A stretch of DNA of 57,197 nucleotides, taken from positions 1 through 57,197 of the forward strand of contig NZ_JACJVR010000075.1 in assembly GCF_014212175.1 (NCBI RefSeq), in the 5' to 3' direction. The first letter of the stretch is position 1. Each line of letters begins with the position of its first letter. Position numbers and translations under genes: made by a program. Below the pieces are notes generated by a model. That model saw only the letters and a list, made by a program, of their open reading frames with translations. It was not told the DNA's origin and searched no databases. The DNA comes from Cohnella xylanilytica. Its GTDB lineage: Bacteria; Bacillota; Bacilli; Paenibacillales; Paenibacillaceae. Below, one piece after another: positions 25,606 to 34,898 of this stretch.

Positions 25606-25728
25606 CTAGGGTCTCCTTCCACGACACATTCTTCCATCTATCGCCATCTATCGCTAGTACCAGATTACAAAACTTCCTTCCGGGTGTAAACGAGGAAGAC
25701 CGGACGCAAGAAGAATCGACAAAAATCG

Positions 25729-25757
25729 TTGACAAATCCCTAGTAAACCCATAAGAT
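25729..25757 (+). promoter_or_regulatory. Sigma-A promoter of the tetR-dpp operon
   Basis: TTGACA at 25729-25734, a 17-bp spacer, and TAAGAT at 25752-25757. Transcription would start near 25764, just before the TetR-type operator. Confidence 0.8.
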
Positions 25758-25767
25758 ATTAATCAAC

Positions 25768-25781
25768 TGACTGACCAGTCA
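25768..25781 (+). promoter_or_regulatory. TetR-type operator (autoregulatory)
   Basis: TGACTG-AC-CAGTCA, 6-bp arms and a 2-bp centre, lies 10 bp after the -10 box. Binding would block the transcription start and so repress the regulator and the importer genes behind it. Confidence 0.7.
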
Positions 25782-25792
25782 ATCTGGAAGGA

Positions 25793-26434
25793 GTGGTTGT
25801 CATCGCCTCTGACAATCAAGCGTCGCAACGAGACCTGCGCAGGGAGCAACTGCTTGCGATAGCCGTCGAACGATTCGCCAAATTTGGCTACCACAATACG
25901 AAGATCTCGGATATCGTAGCCCAGGCGGGCGTCGCTCAAGGCACGTTTTACTGGTATTTCAAGAGCAAGGAATCGATCGCCCTGGAGATCATCGAGAGCG
26001 GGAAGGAGCGGCTGCTTCAGGTCATCCGCAGAGGCTACCGCACCGGCACCGGAACCGTGCAGGAGATGGTTCAAGGCTCGCAGAGGCTGCTCTGCGACAT
26101 CTTCCAATTCGCCGACGAGAACCGCTACTTCATGGAGCTCCTGTTAACCGGACGCGGGGAAGACGAGGCGATTCGCCAGGCGTTCGCGAACGCGCGCATC
26201 GAGATGGAAGAGGCGTTCAAGCGCAACATCGAGCGGGCGATCGAGCTGGGCATGCTGCCGGAATCGATGGATCTGCATCTGAGAGCCGCGCTCCTCATGA
26301 GCCTGATCGAAGGCGTCGTCGCCCGGTGGCTGTTCGGACCCGTGCCGCCGAGCTCCGATCTCGCCCGGCGCACGCCGGAGCAATTGGCGGCGGAGACGGT
26401 AAGGTTCGAGTTCTTCGGCTTGCTGGGCATTTAA
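25793..26434 (+). CDS. TetR/AcrR-family transcriptional regulator of the dpp-type operon
   Basis: Encodes 213 residues. The N-terminal helix-turn-helix spans about 20-65 (FAKFGYHNTKISDIVAQAGV then GTFYWYFKSKESI). The rest is the helical ligand-binding domain. Repression is probably relieved by a small ligand carried by, or related to, the importer substrate. The start is odd: GTG at 25793 overlaps the AAGGAG motif, no ATG exists before the domain, and an in-frame ATC at 25802 has ideal 8-nt spacing. It is 26 bp upstream of the permease gene, with a palindromic operator in its promoter. Confidence 0.88.
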   Translation: MVVIASDNQASQRDLRREQLLAIAVERFAKFGYHNTKISDIVAQAGVAQGTFYWYFKSKESIALEIIESGKERLLQVIRRGYRTGTGTVQEMVQGSQRLLCDIFQFADENRYFMELLLTGRGEDEAIRQAFANARIEMEEAFKRNIERAIELGMLPESMDLHLRAALLMSLIEGVVARWLFGPVPPSSDLARRTPEQLAAETVRFEFFGLLGI

Positions 26435-26460
26435 CGACAACTAGAGGAGGAGGATGGGGG

Positions 26461-27471
26461 TTGCTCTCATACGCGCTCCGGCGGATCGGGTTGATGGTGC
26501 CGAGCATCATCGGAATTATCGTTATCACGTTTATCTTAACGAGAGTATTGCCGGGAGACCCGGCGCTGATGATCACCGGGGAGCAGGCCTTGCCCGAATT
26601 CGTCGACAAGGTCCGGCAACAGTACGGATTCGATCAGCCGCTGCTGGTTCAGCTGTGGGAATACGTGAAGCAGCTGGCTAGAGGGGATCTCGGCTTCGCC
26701 TGGCATACGGGGCATTCCGTCGCCTCGGACTTCGTCACCCGATTCCCGGCCACCCTCGAGCTGACGCTTGCCGGCATGGCACTCGCCCTTATCGTCGCCG
26801 TTCCGCTCGGCATTCTTGCGGCGACGAAGCAAAATTCGATTTTCGACCATATCGCGCGGGTGCTCTCGTTCTTCGGGTCGGCCATGCCGATCTTCTGGCT
26901 CGGGCTGCTTCTGATCTCCCTCTTCTATGCGAAGCTCGGATGGCTGCCCGCGCCCGTCGGCCGGATCAGCGGCGGCATTAACCCGCCTACGCACGTCACC
27001 GGGCTGTACGTCGTCGACAGCCTGCTGAGCTGGGACATGATCGCGCTCAAGGATTCGCTGCTGCATCTTCTGATGCCGGCCTTCTGCCTGAGCATGGGGA
27101 CGATGGCCATCGTGACGAAGATGATCCGGGCCAGCATGCTCGAGGTGATCCGCCAGGACTTCATGAGAACGGCGAGAGCCAAGGGCTTGTCGAGAACGGC
27201 CGTCATCTACAAGCACGGACTGATCAACGCCTTGATTCCGACGCTGACGGTGGTCGGTCTCCAATTCGGCTACTTGCTCGGCGGCGCCGTCATCACGGAG
27301 ACGATCTTCGTCTGGCCGGGCGTCGGCAATTACGTCACGGAGTCGATTCTGTCCGCCGATTACGCGCCGATTCAGGCGATGACGCTTATTAGCGCCGTTC
27401 TGTACGGCGTCGTCAATCTGCTCGTCGAACTGCTGTACGGCGTGCTGGATCCGAGGGTGCGCTATGAATAG
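26461..27471 (+). CDS. dppB: Peptide-type ABC transporter permease, DppB/OppB
   Basis: Encodes 336 residues with six membrane helices. The N-terminal LRRIGLMVPSIIGIIVITF and GDPALMITGEQA are family hallmarks, as is the EAA loop RTARAKGLSRTAVIYKHGL. The TTG start at 26461 is chosen because GAGGAGGAGG (26444-26453) lies 7 nt before it; a nearer ATG at 26454 is out of frame. It forms the channel with DppC. The substrate could be di- or oligopeptides, nickel complexes or opines; sequence alone does not decide. The symbol marks family, not substrate. Confidence 0.9.
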   Translation: MLSYALRRIGLMVPSIIGIIVITFILTRVLPGDPALMITGEQALPEFVDKVRQQYGFDQPLLVQLWEYVKQLARGDLGFAWHTGHSVASDFVTRFPATLELTLAGMALALIVAVPLGILAATKQNSIFDHIARVLSFFGSAMPIFWLGLLLISLFYAKLGWLPAPVGRISGGINPPTHVTGLYVVDSLLSWDMIALKDSLLHLLMPAFCLSMGTMAIVTKMIRASMLEVIRQDFMRTARAKGLSRTAVIYKHGLINALIPTLTVVGLQFGYLLGGAVITETIFVWPGVGNYVTESILSADYAPIQAMTLISAVLYGVVNLLVELLYGVLDPRVRYE

Positions 27472-28360
27472 GTGGAGACAAGCGTTGCGCAGTCGGCTCG
27501 CGATCGTCGGATTGATTCTCGTGGCGGTATGGGTGCTGTTCGCCTTGCTCGCGCCATGGATCGCCCCTTATCCTCCGAACGAGATTCAGATGCAGGACAA
27601 GCTATTGCCGCCGAGCGCGGCCCACTGGTTCGGCACCGACAACTTCGGACGGGACATCTTCAGCCGTATCCTGTACGGAGCGAGAGTGACCGTATGGACG
27701 GGCATGGTGTCGGTCGGCATCGCCTGCCTGATCGGCATTCCGCTCGGAGCGGCGGCCGGCTACTTCGGAGGCCGGATCGGTAACCTCATTATGCGCGTTA
27801 TGGATACGCTGCTCGCGTTTCCGTCCCTTATCCTGGCGATGGCCTTGGCGGCATCGATCGGGCCCGGACTGCTCGGAGCGCTGCTGGCCGTGGGTATCGT
27901 CGCCATCCCGGAATTCGCGAGACTGGTCTACGGCCAGACCGTCGTCATCAAGGAGAAGGAATTTATCGAGGCTAGCCGGGCGCTGGGCGTGCGGGATAAG
28001 GCGATTCTGTTCCGGCACGTGCTGCCCAACGCGTTCGCGCCGCTTCTGGTGCAGATTACGCTCGGGCTCGGCTCGGCGGTTCTCACGACCTCGAGCTTAA
28101 GCTTCCTCGGGCTCGGCGTCCGACCGCCGACGTCGGAATGGGGCGCGATGATCTCCTACGGCCGGGATTACATCATCTCGGGCGAATGGTGGATGACGGT
28201 GTTCCCCGGCATCGCGATCGCTACCGTTATTTTCGGCTTCTTCCTGCTCGGCGACGGGCTGAGGGACGCGTTCGACCCGCATGGCCGAACCCGACGGGTA
28301 ACCAGACGGATCAAGAGATTCTCAACACATACACATACAGGGAGTGGACAATCGCTATGA
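27464..28360 (+). CDS. dppC: Peptide-type ABC transporter permease, DppC/OppC
   Basis: Encodes 298 residues. Typical features are GTDNFGRDIFSRILYGARVT near the N-terminus, six membrane helices, and the EAA loop EASRALGVRDKAILFRHVLPN. It overlaps dppB by 8 bp and the binding-protein gene by 4 bp, so translation is coupled along the operon. The Ser/Thr/His-rich C-terminal tail (about 280-298) is longer than in most relatives and probably reflects read-in to the next gene's start region. Confidence 0.92.
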   Translation: MNRWRQALRSRLAIVGLILVAVWVLFALLAPWIAPYPPNEIQMQDKLLPPSAAHWFGTDNFGRDIFSRILYGARVTVWTGMVSVGIACLIGIPLGAAAGYFGGRIGNLIMRVMDTLLAFPSLILAMALAASIGPGLLGALLAVGIVAIPEFARLVYGQTVVIKEKEFIEASRALGVRDKAILFRHVLPNAFAPLLVQITLGLGSAVLTTSSLSFLGLGVRPPTSEWGAMISYGRDYIISGEWWMTVFPGIAIATVIFGFFLLGDGLRDAFDPHGRTRRVTRRIKRFSTHTHTGSGQSL

Positions 28361-29991
28361 AAAACAGGAAGCTACTCGTTCTGATCTCTACGATCGTGGC
28401 CGTGCTGCTGCTGGCCGGTTGCACCAACAGCGCCAACCCCAAGGGCGGCGCCAGCGCAAGCCCAAGCGCCAGCCCGAGCGCATCGTCCGGCGGCGCCGAA
28501 GCGTCCCCGTCGGGCGAAGCCGCCGGCGGAGGGACGATTACGATCGCCTACTCGCAAGGCGCCGGCCAGACGATGGACCCGCATGAAGCGGGCGACTTGA
28601 CCTCCGCTTCCTATGCGTTCGCGCTGTACGATCAACTCGTAACGAGCGGCACGGAAGAGAAGGACGGCAAGACGGTGGGCCGCACCGACCAGATCGCCCC
28701 TTCGCTCGCCGAGAAGTGGACCGTCTCCGACGACGGCAAGACGTACACGTTCACCCTGCGCGACGGAGTGAAGTTCCAGAGCGGCAATCCGGTGAACGCC
28801 GACGCGGTCGTGTACTCCTTCGAACGGGTGCAGACGAAGGGCGAGGGCGGCAGCTTGTACCAGCTCTCCAACATTCAATCCGTCACGAAGGTCGACGACC
28901 GCACGGTCGAGTTCAAATTGAGCGCGCCGAACCACCTTTTGCTGAAATACCTCGCTACCTTCACGTTCTCCATCGTCGATCCGTCCGTGGCCAAGGGCCA
29001 GCCGGACGACTACTTGACGCAGCACTCCGCCGGCTCCGGCGCGTTCACGCTGGAGAAGTGGGACCCGGCTTCGGAAGCGGTGTTCGTCGCCAACAAGAAT
29101 TACTGGAAGGGCGCTCCGAAGGCCGACAAGGTTATCGTGAAGTACGTCAAGGAAGCTTCGAACCGCGAGCTGCTGCTCGAGAAGGGCGACGTCGACGTCG
29201 CGCTCGACATTCCGCCTAAGGATGTGGAGAGTCTGTCGAAGAAGGAGCATCTGACGATCAGCTCCGAATCGACGAACCGGATCGTCTACCTCGGCATGAA
29301 CGCCAACTTCAAGCCGTTCGACCAGCTCAAGGTTCGCCAGGCGATCAACTACGCCGTCGACCAGAGCAAGCTGATCCAGGACGTCATGTACGGCCAGGCG
29401 GCCCCGATGACGAGCTCCATCTCGAGCAAGTCGCCGGCGCACACGTCCGAAGGCTACGAGTTCAAGTACGATCTGGACAAAGCGAAGCAATTGCTTAAGG
29501 AAGCTGGTTACGAGAAAGGCCTGACCTTCGACCTGACGGTCAACTCCTCCACGCAGGATTACGAGGATATCGCGGTGCTGCTCAAGGCCGACCTGGAGAA
29601 AATCGGCGTAACGGTCAACATCAACAAAGTCGCTCCCGCCCAGTATCGCGAGCTGATCAACAACAAGAAGGCGGCCGCGTTCCTCGGCAAGTACACGTCG
29701 CTCGTGAACGACCCGTCGTACCATTACGGCTTCCTGCTCGACAGCAAGGGCGCTTCCAACTACGCCGCTTATACGAGCAAGGCCGTGGACGACCTGCTGG
29801 CCGCGGCGAACGTGGAGCCGGACGACGCCAAGCGGACCGAGCTGTACAAGCAGGTTCAGAAGCAAGTGACGGCGGACGCTCCGTGGGCGTACCTGTACGA
29901 GAGCAACCTGATCGCCGGCTTCCGCGACGACGTCAAAGGCTACATTTTCTACCCGGACGAAATCATCCGATTCGTCACGCTCTACAAATAA
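28357..29991 (+). CDS. dppA: Peptide-type substrate-binding lipoprotein, DppA/OppA
   Basis: Encodes 544 residues of the SBP_bac_5 family. The lipobox LLLAGC sets Cys22 as the lipid-anchored residue; a Ser/Ala/Pro-rich linker (about 30-55) follows, then the large two-lobed binding fold (TMDPHEAGD, YTFTLRDGVKFQSGNPVNA, VRQAINYAVDQ). The ATG at 28357 is chosen because it starts the signal peptide and overlaps the dppC stop (ATGA). It delivers substrate to DppBC. An internal terminator follows at 30000, so this gene may be expressed above the ATPase genes. Confidence 0.92.
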   Translation: MKNRKLLVLISTIVAVLLLAGCTNSANPKGGASASPSASPSASSGGAEASPSGEAAGGGTITIAYSQGAGQTMDPHEAGDLTSASYAFALYDQLVTSGTEEKDGKTVGRTDQIAPSLAEKWTVSDDGKTYTFTLRDGVKFQSGNPVNADAVVYSFERVQTKGEGGSLYQLSNIQSVTKVDDRTVEFKLSAPNHLLLKYLATFTFSIVDPSVAKGQPDDYLTQHSAGSGAFTLEKWDPASEAVFVANKNYWKGAPKADKVIVKYVKEASNRELLLEKGDVDVALDIPPKDVESLSKKEHLTISSESTNRIVYLGMNANFKPFDQLKVRQAINYAVDQSKLIQDVMYGQAAPMTSSISSKSPAHTSEGYEFKYDLDKAKQLLKEAGYEKGLTFDLTVNSSTQDYEDIAVLLKADLEKIGVTVNINKVAPAQYRELINNKKAAAFLGKYTSLVNDPSYHYGFLLDSKGASNYAAYTSKAVDDLLAAANVEPDDAKRTELYKQVQKQVTADAPWAYLYESNLIAGFRDDVKGYIFYPDEIIRFVTLYK

Positions 29992-29999
29992 AGGTTCAA

Positions 30000-30025
30000 G
30001 ACCCCCGGAGCCGTTCGGGGGTTTT
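30000..30025 (+). terminator. Terminator between dppA and the ATPase genes
   Basis: ACCCCCG / CGGGGGT stem with an 8-nt loop and TTTT. It lies inside the operon, so it may lower ATPase expression relative to the binding protein, or an undetected promoter may serve the genes after it. Confidence 0.75.
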
Positions 30026-30053
30026 GCCCGCCTGATCACGGGAGGCGACGGTG

Positions 30054-31026
30054 ATGACTCTTCTCTCCATCGACAATCTGGCTATCGAATTCGCCGGTCC
30101 GTCCGGCCCCGTCCGGGTCGTGGACGGCATCAGTCTCTCGCTGGGCGAGGGGGAGACGCTCGGCATCGTCGGGGAATCCGGCAGCGGCAAGAGCGTCACT
30201 TCCTTATCCGTCATGCGGCTGCTGCCCGAAGACCAAGCTGCCATCGTTCAGGGCGACATCCGTCTGCGGGGACAGAGCTTGGTCCGACTCTCGGAGGCCG
30301 AGATGAGGAAGGTTCGCGGCAACCGGATCGCGATGATTTTCCAAGAGCCGATGACGGCCCTCAATCCGGTCTTCAAAATCGGGCGCCAGCTGACGGAGGC
30401 CATCCGCCAGCATTCCCGCAAGAGCAAGCGGGAGGCCCGCAAGGAAGCGATCGAGCTGCTCGGCCATGTCGGCATCCCGCTGCCGGAGCAGATCGTGAAC
30501 GTCTATCCGCATCAGCTGTCCGGCGGCATGCGCCAGCGGGTCATGATCGCGATGGCGATGGCCTGCGATCCGGAGCTTCTGATCGCGGACGAGCCGACGA
30601 CCGCGCTCGACGTGACGATCCAGGCGCAGATTCTGGATCTGATGCGCAAGCTGCAGCGAGAGCGGGGCACCGCCATGCTGCTCATCACCCACGATCTCGG
30701 CGTCGTGGCCGAGACGTGCGACCGCGTGTCCGTCATGTACGCCGGGCAGATCGTCGAGCAGGGAGACGTCAAGACCGTCTTCCGGGAGCCGAAGCATCCG
30801 TATACGGCGGGCCTTCTGAAGTCCGTGCCGCAGTTCACGGGCGAAGGCAAGGAGCTGCACTCGATCGCCGGGCAGGTGCCCCATCCGTCGGAGTTCCCGG
30901 CCGGCTGCCGGTTCGCGAGCCGCTGCCCGTCCCGGATGGACGTATGCGAGAAGGTCGATCCCGCGGCGTACGACTTCGGCGACGGACATCGCTGCAAGTG
31001 TCATCTATACGGAGGGAGGGAGACAA

Positions 31027-31043
<17 letters not shown>
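30054..31043 (+). CDS. dppD: Peptide-type ABC transporter ATPase, DppD/OppD
   Basis: Encodes 329 residues. Walker A GESGSGKS at 40-47, signature LSGGMRQRV, Walker [14 protein letters not shown], and the C-terminal oligopeptide-transporter Cys cluster ([15 protein letters not shown]). It hydrolyses ATP with DppF to power import. The ATG at 30054 follows GGGAGG by 8 nt; a GTG three bases earlier is less well placed. Overlaps dppF by 17 bp. Confidence 0.93.
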
Positions 31044-32009
<966 letters not shown>

Positions 32010-32013
<4 letters not shown>

Positions 32014-32441
32014 GTGTAACGACGATCTGGCAAGGCAAACGATACTTCGAATCGACGGGGCCCTCCGGGTTCCCGATCCGCATGGACGCCACGCCGGCCT
32101 ACGGCGGCGAAGGCAAGGGCGCGACGCCGATGGAGCTGATTCTGGCGGGGCTCGCGGGCTGCATCGGCATCGACGTGACGATGATTCTGGACAAGTTCCT
32201 CGACTCCGTCCGGTCCATCGAGATCGAGACCGTCGGAACGCGCAAGGAAGAGCCTCCGAAGGGGTATACGAGGATCGAGCTTATTTTCAAAGTGGAAGGC
32301 GACATCCCGGATTACCGCATCTGGAAGGCGATCGAGCTGGGCGCTTCGAAGTATTGCTCGGTATCCGACTCGCTGAGCGCGGAGATCGAGTACCGGCTTA
32401 TCTTGAACGGCCAGGAAGCGAAGAGAAGCGAGCCGAACTAA
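32010..32441 (+). CDS. OsmC/Ohr-family protein (probable thiol peroxidase)
   Basis: Encodes 143 residues. The two family cysteines are Cys51 in LAGLAGCIGID and Cys116 in SKYCSVSDSL, which in OsmC and Ohr reduce organic peroxides. Size and motifs match the YhfA/OsmC subgroup rather than Ohr. The 4-bp overlap with dppF means it is made with the importer, so it may protect against, or act on, something linked to the imported substrate. This pairing is unusual and the role is inferred. Confidence 0.88.
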
Positions 32442-32455
32442 TTTATTTAAGGCAG

Positions 32456-32481
32456 AAAGCCCCGAGGAATCGGGGCTTTTT
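32456..32481 (+). terminator. Terminator of the tetR-dpp-osmC operon
   Basis: AAAGCCCCGA / TCGGGGCTTT stem, short loop and a T-run, 14 bp after the osmC stop. Confidence 0.88.
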
Positions 32482-32605
32482 GCCGTTCATGAGGCACATA
32501 GTCGGGAAGAGAAGAGAAGGGATTCCGTCACGGGCGTGGAATCCAGATAGAGGCTTCGATGCACGGCTCGGCAGGTCGCTCTGCCGGGCAGAAGGGAGGA
32601 CGATT

Positions 32606-33490
32606 ATGGAGCTTATCGAGCGAATCAAGGGCGGGTTGTTCGGCGTTGCAGTCGGGGACGCGCTTGGCGGTACGACGGAATTCATGTCGCGGCGCGAAGT
32701 CGAGAACGTATACGGTTATCTCACCGAGATCGTCGGAGGCGGAGTCTGGAAGCTCGAGCCCGGGGAAGTCACCGACGATACGATGATGACGCTGTGCGTG
32801 GCGGAGGGCATCCTGGAGAATCCGCGCGATCCGATGCAGGCCATCGGGGAGAAGTATCTGGAATGGTTCCGTTCCAAGCCCAAGGATATCGGGAACATCA
32901 TCCGTCATGTGCTTCAGGGGTATGACGGCAACTGGTTCGAGGCTGCTTTTCTCGCTCATATGGATCTCGGGCAGAGCGCGGGGAACGGTTCGCTGATGCG
33001 TTGTCTTCCGGCGGCTCTCTGTTATCCGAAGCTGGAGGACGTGGAGAAAGTAACGCGGATTCAGTCGAGGATGACCCACTACGACGAGCAGTGCGACCAG
33101 ACTTGCGAGAGATACAATCGGATAGCTTATCATATGCTGAATGAAGCCGTTCCTCTTCGCGCGGCGATCGAACGGGAGGTTCGCGGGACCGAATACGAAT
33201 CTTCCCTGGATCGGGAGCCGGATTGCGAGCCGAGCGGGTTCATCGTGCATACGTGGCGTTGGGCGATCTATCTTCTCATGACCTCGCGGTCGTTCGAAGA
33301 GACGGTTCAGAGAGCGGCCAACCTGGGAGGCGACTCGGATACGATCGGGGCCATAGCCGGCGGGCTGGCTGGCGTGCACTACGGCTATGAGGGCATTCCG
33401 GAGCGATATCGAGATCGAATTCTCATCAAGGACCGTTTGTCCGCGGTGAGCGAGCAGATCGTCGAGTTGAGACGGCGGATCGGGGCTTGA
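32606..33490 (+). CDS. ADP-ribosylglycohydrolase (DraG/ARH family)
   Basis: Encodes 294 residues. This family removes ADP-ribose from proteins, nucleic acids or small molecules using two metal ions. Visible features are GVAVGDALGGTTEF near the N-terminus, TDDTMM at 56-61 for metal binding, GNGSLMR in mid-protein, and GGDSDTIGAIAGGL from residue 241, the second metal site. AAGGGAGGA precedes the ATG. The gene stands alone between two promoter or terminator regions, and no ADP-ribosyltransferase is visible nearby, so its substrate is unknown. Confidence 0.9.
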   Translation: MELIERIKGGLFGVAVGDALGGTTEFMSRREVENVYGYLTEIVGGGVWKLEPGEVTDDTMMTLCVAEGILENPRDPMQAIGEKYLEWFRSKPKDIGNIIRHVLQGYDGNWFEAAFLAHMDLGQSAGNGSLMRCLPAALCYPKLEDVEKVTRIQSRMTHYDEQCDQTCERYNRIAYHMLNEAVPLRAAIEREVRGTEYESSLDREPDCEPSGFIVHTWRWAIYLLMTSRSFEETVQRAANLGGDSDTIGAIAGGLAGVHYGYEGIPERYRDRILIKDRLSAVSEQIVELRRRIGA

Positions 33491-33533
33491 AAAGGGGAAT
33501 AGCTCGTTTGCTTGAAAAGTTGACAAAATTTTC

Positions 33534-33562
33534 TTGAACGATGACGGTTCCTATGCTACACT
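33534..33562 (+). promoter_or_regulatory. Sigma-A promoter upstream of a leader terminator
   Basis: TTGAAC (33534-33539), a 17-bp spacer, then TACACT (33557-33562). Transcription would start near 33569, a few bases before the hairpin at 33587. Confidence 0.6.
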
Positions 33563-33586
33563 CGTCTTAATAACAGCTCGACACGG

Positions 33587-33640
33587 AAGCACCGTGCCTG
33601 CAGAAGTTTATTTCTGCGTGCATGGTGCTTTTATTTTTTT
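33587..33640 (+). terminator. Leader terminator or attenuator before the 33660 gene
   Basis: AAGCACCGTGC...CAGAA pairs with TTCTG...GCATGGTGCTT around a short loop, and a long T-run follows. It stands between the promoter and the gene, so transcripts would stop after about 70 nt unless the hairpin is prevented. I do not recognise a T-box or other riboswitch class. Confidence 0.6.
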
Positions 33641-33659
33641 CCAAGAGGAGTGGAACTCG

Positions 33660-34367
33660 ATGTATCGTCCTATCGATTATCCGAAGAAGATCACGGAGAA
33701 GTGGCTCAAGAAGGCGTTCGCGCCGCTGACCGATTATCTGGAGAGCCATTATCCGGAGGAGAAGAGTAAGATGCTGTCGTACCTGGAGTTCATGTTCTGC
33801 GAGAATCAGCGATATTATTACCGCAATTGGTATACGAAGGGGTCGATCGCATTCGATCTGACGGGGCAGGTCGTCGTCTGCGATAAGGACGCTCTGCGCT
33901 GCGACTTCCAGCTTCCGGAGTTTGTCCCTGTCGACCGGCCTCCCAAGGAGGAGCGCTTCGTTCATCCGAACGTGACGCGGTGGGTCGAGAGCAAGCTGAA
34001 CCCGCGGCAGGAGAAGCAGTTCGGCGAGTGGGTCCGCATCTTCCTGCAAGAATATTGGGGGCCTATGGTCAATTTCCATATGGAGGATCTGACGATCGGC
34101 TACCCGTTGAAGCGCGGAGCCTTCCCCGGCTGCTTGTACGTGTATCCGTCGGAGTTCCGGTCTCTGATGGTCTTCCAGTTCGTCGGGGACGAGATCGTGG
34201 AGATGAAGAGCGGCCTTGAGGAATATCGGAAGTTTCAAGATCGGGAGAGGGACTTGACCGTCAACGGCTGGCACGCGGTCACGATCTATCCGGAAGTGCT
34301 CGAGCAGGATGCCGACCTGTTCCGGGATTATCTGCGGAAGGCGACGCAGTTGGCTTTGCCTCGATAG
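33660..34367 (+). CDS. Uncharacterised soluble protein
   Basis: Encodes 235 residues with no signal peptide, membrane segment or motif I recognise. It is rich in aromatic and charged residues (NQRYYYRNWYTKG, NFHMEDLTIGYPLKRG) and looks like a compact cytosolic protein. AGAGGAG at 33644 is about 10 nt before the ATG. Expression probably depends on reading through the leader terminator just upstream, so it may be under attenuation control. Function unknown. Confidence 0.7.
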   Translation: MYRPIDYPKKITEKWLKKAFAPLTDYLESHYPEEKSKMLSYLEFMFCENQRYYYRNWYTKGSIAFDLTGQVVVCDKDALRCDFQLPEFVPVDRPPKEERFVHPNVTRWVESKLNPRQEKQFGEWVRIFLQEYWGPMVNFHMEDLTIGYPLKRGAFPGCLYVYPSEFRSLMVFQFVGDEIVEMKSGLEEYRKFQDRERDLTVNGWHAVTIYPEVLEQDADLFRDYLRKATQLALPR

Positions 34368-34407
34368 TAGCAAATACTAGGCTGCACTTGGCGTTCTAGT
34401 ACAAGTA

Positions 34408-34437
34408 TTGTAGAAAATTTTGGGCATTTTCTATTAT
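34408..34437 (+). promoter_or_regulatory. Candidate promoter for the 44-residue peptide gene
   Basis: TTGTAG at 34408-34413, 18-bp spacer and TATTAT at 34432-34437 (also read as TATAAT three bases on). A leader of about 55 nt would precede the peptide start. Confidence 0.4.
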
Positions 34438-34502
34438 AATGAAGTAGATAGTGTTCGGTGGGCTTGCCACGGCGCAGCTCCTTCTGGAAAGGAGGGATGC
34501 CC

Positions 34503-34637
34503 GTGGCCCATGACAAGCTGTTCGACGTCTTGAAGTGGATTTCCATGCTATTAACGCTGTTCTTCAGCGTACGGAAGTTCATTCGCTTCATTCGTCGGAA
34601 GCTTCGTAGCATGAGAAAACCCACCGCAAAAGGTTAG
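34503..34637 (+). CDS. Small basic membrane-active-like peptide (44 residues)
   Basis: A GTG start lies 7 nt after GGAGG; an ATG at 34497 is immediately next to it. The peptide has a short hydrophobic stretch (WISMLLTLFFSV) followed by a strongly basic tail (RKFIRFIRRKLRSMRK). Such a layout occurs in type I toxins and membrane-bound small proteins. A terminator overlaps its last codons. No antisense RNA or antitoxin was identified, so the toxin reading is only a possibility. Confidence 0.45.
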   Translation: MAHDKLFDVLKWISMLLTLFFSVRKFIRFIRRKLRSMRKPTAKG

Positions 34638-34654
34638 GGCCTTCGGTGGGTTTC
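34616..34654 (+). terminator. Terminator overlapping the end of the small peptide gene
   Basis: AAACCCACCG / CGGTGGGTTT stem with a 19-nt loop, overlapping the stop codon at 34635-34637. Confidence 0.7.
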
Positions 34655-34898
34655 GCCTTGTATGGCGCGCCGTGGTTGCCCACTACGCTATCGAAGCGGT
34701 GTCGTGTTCCAGCACGGCACCGTTCTTTATTGTTGCCTTTATTATAACTTGCAAACCATTTCGTTTACAAGCGGGTATCCTTCTCATCTTGAAGTAGGAC
34801 TCGTCCGATTCTTATGCGGTGAAGCGGGGAATGGTACGATAGGGAGACGAGCGGCAGCAGGACACGGCAGCCACAGCTTGGCTTGGAGGGAACGGAAA

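Noticed and set aside
28372..30039. A 555-codon minus-strand frame over the dppA gene
   Set aside because: Shadow of the binding-protein gene; no ribosome site or domain.
33587..33640. T-box or other known riboswitch
   Set aside because: No T-box sequence, specifier loop or known aptamer core was seen; only a hairpin and T-run can be supported.
34328..34624. Minus-strand 98-codon frame opposite the small peptide gene
   Set aside because: No ribosome site; it runs through a terminator and is best explained as antisense to the peptide gene.
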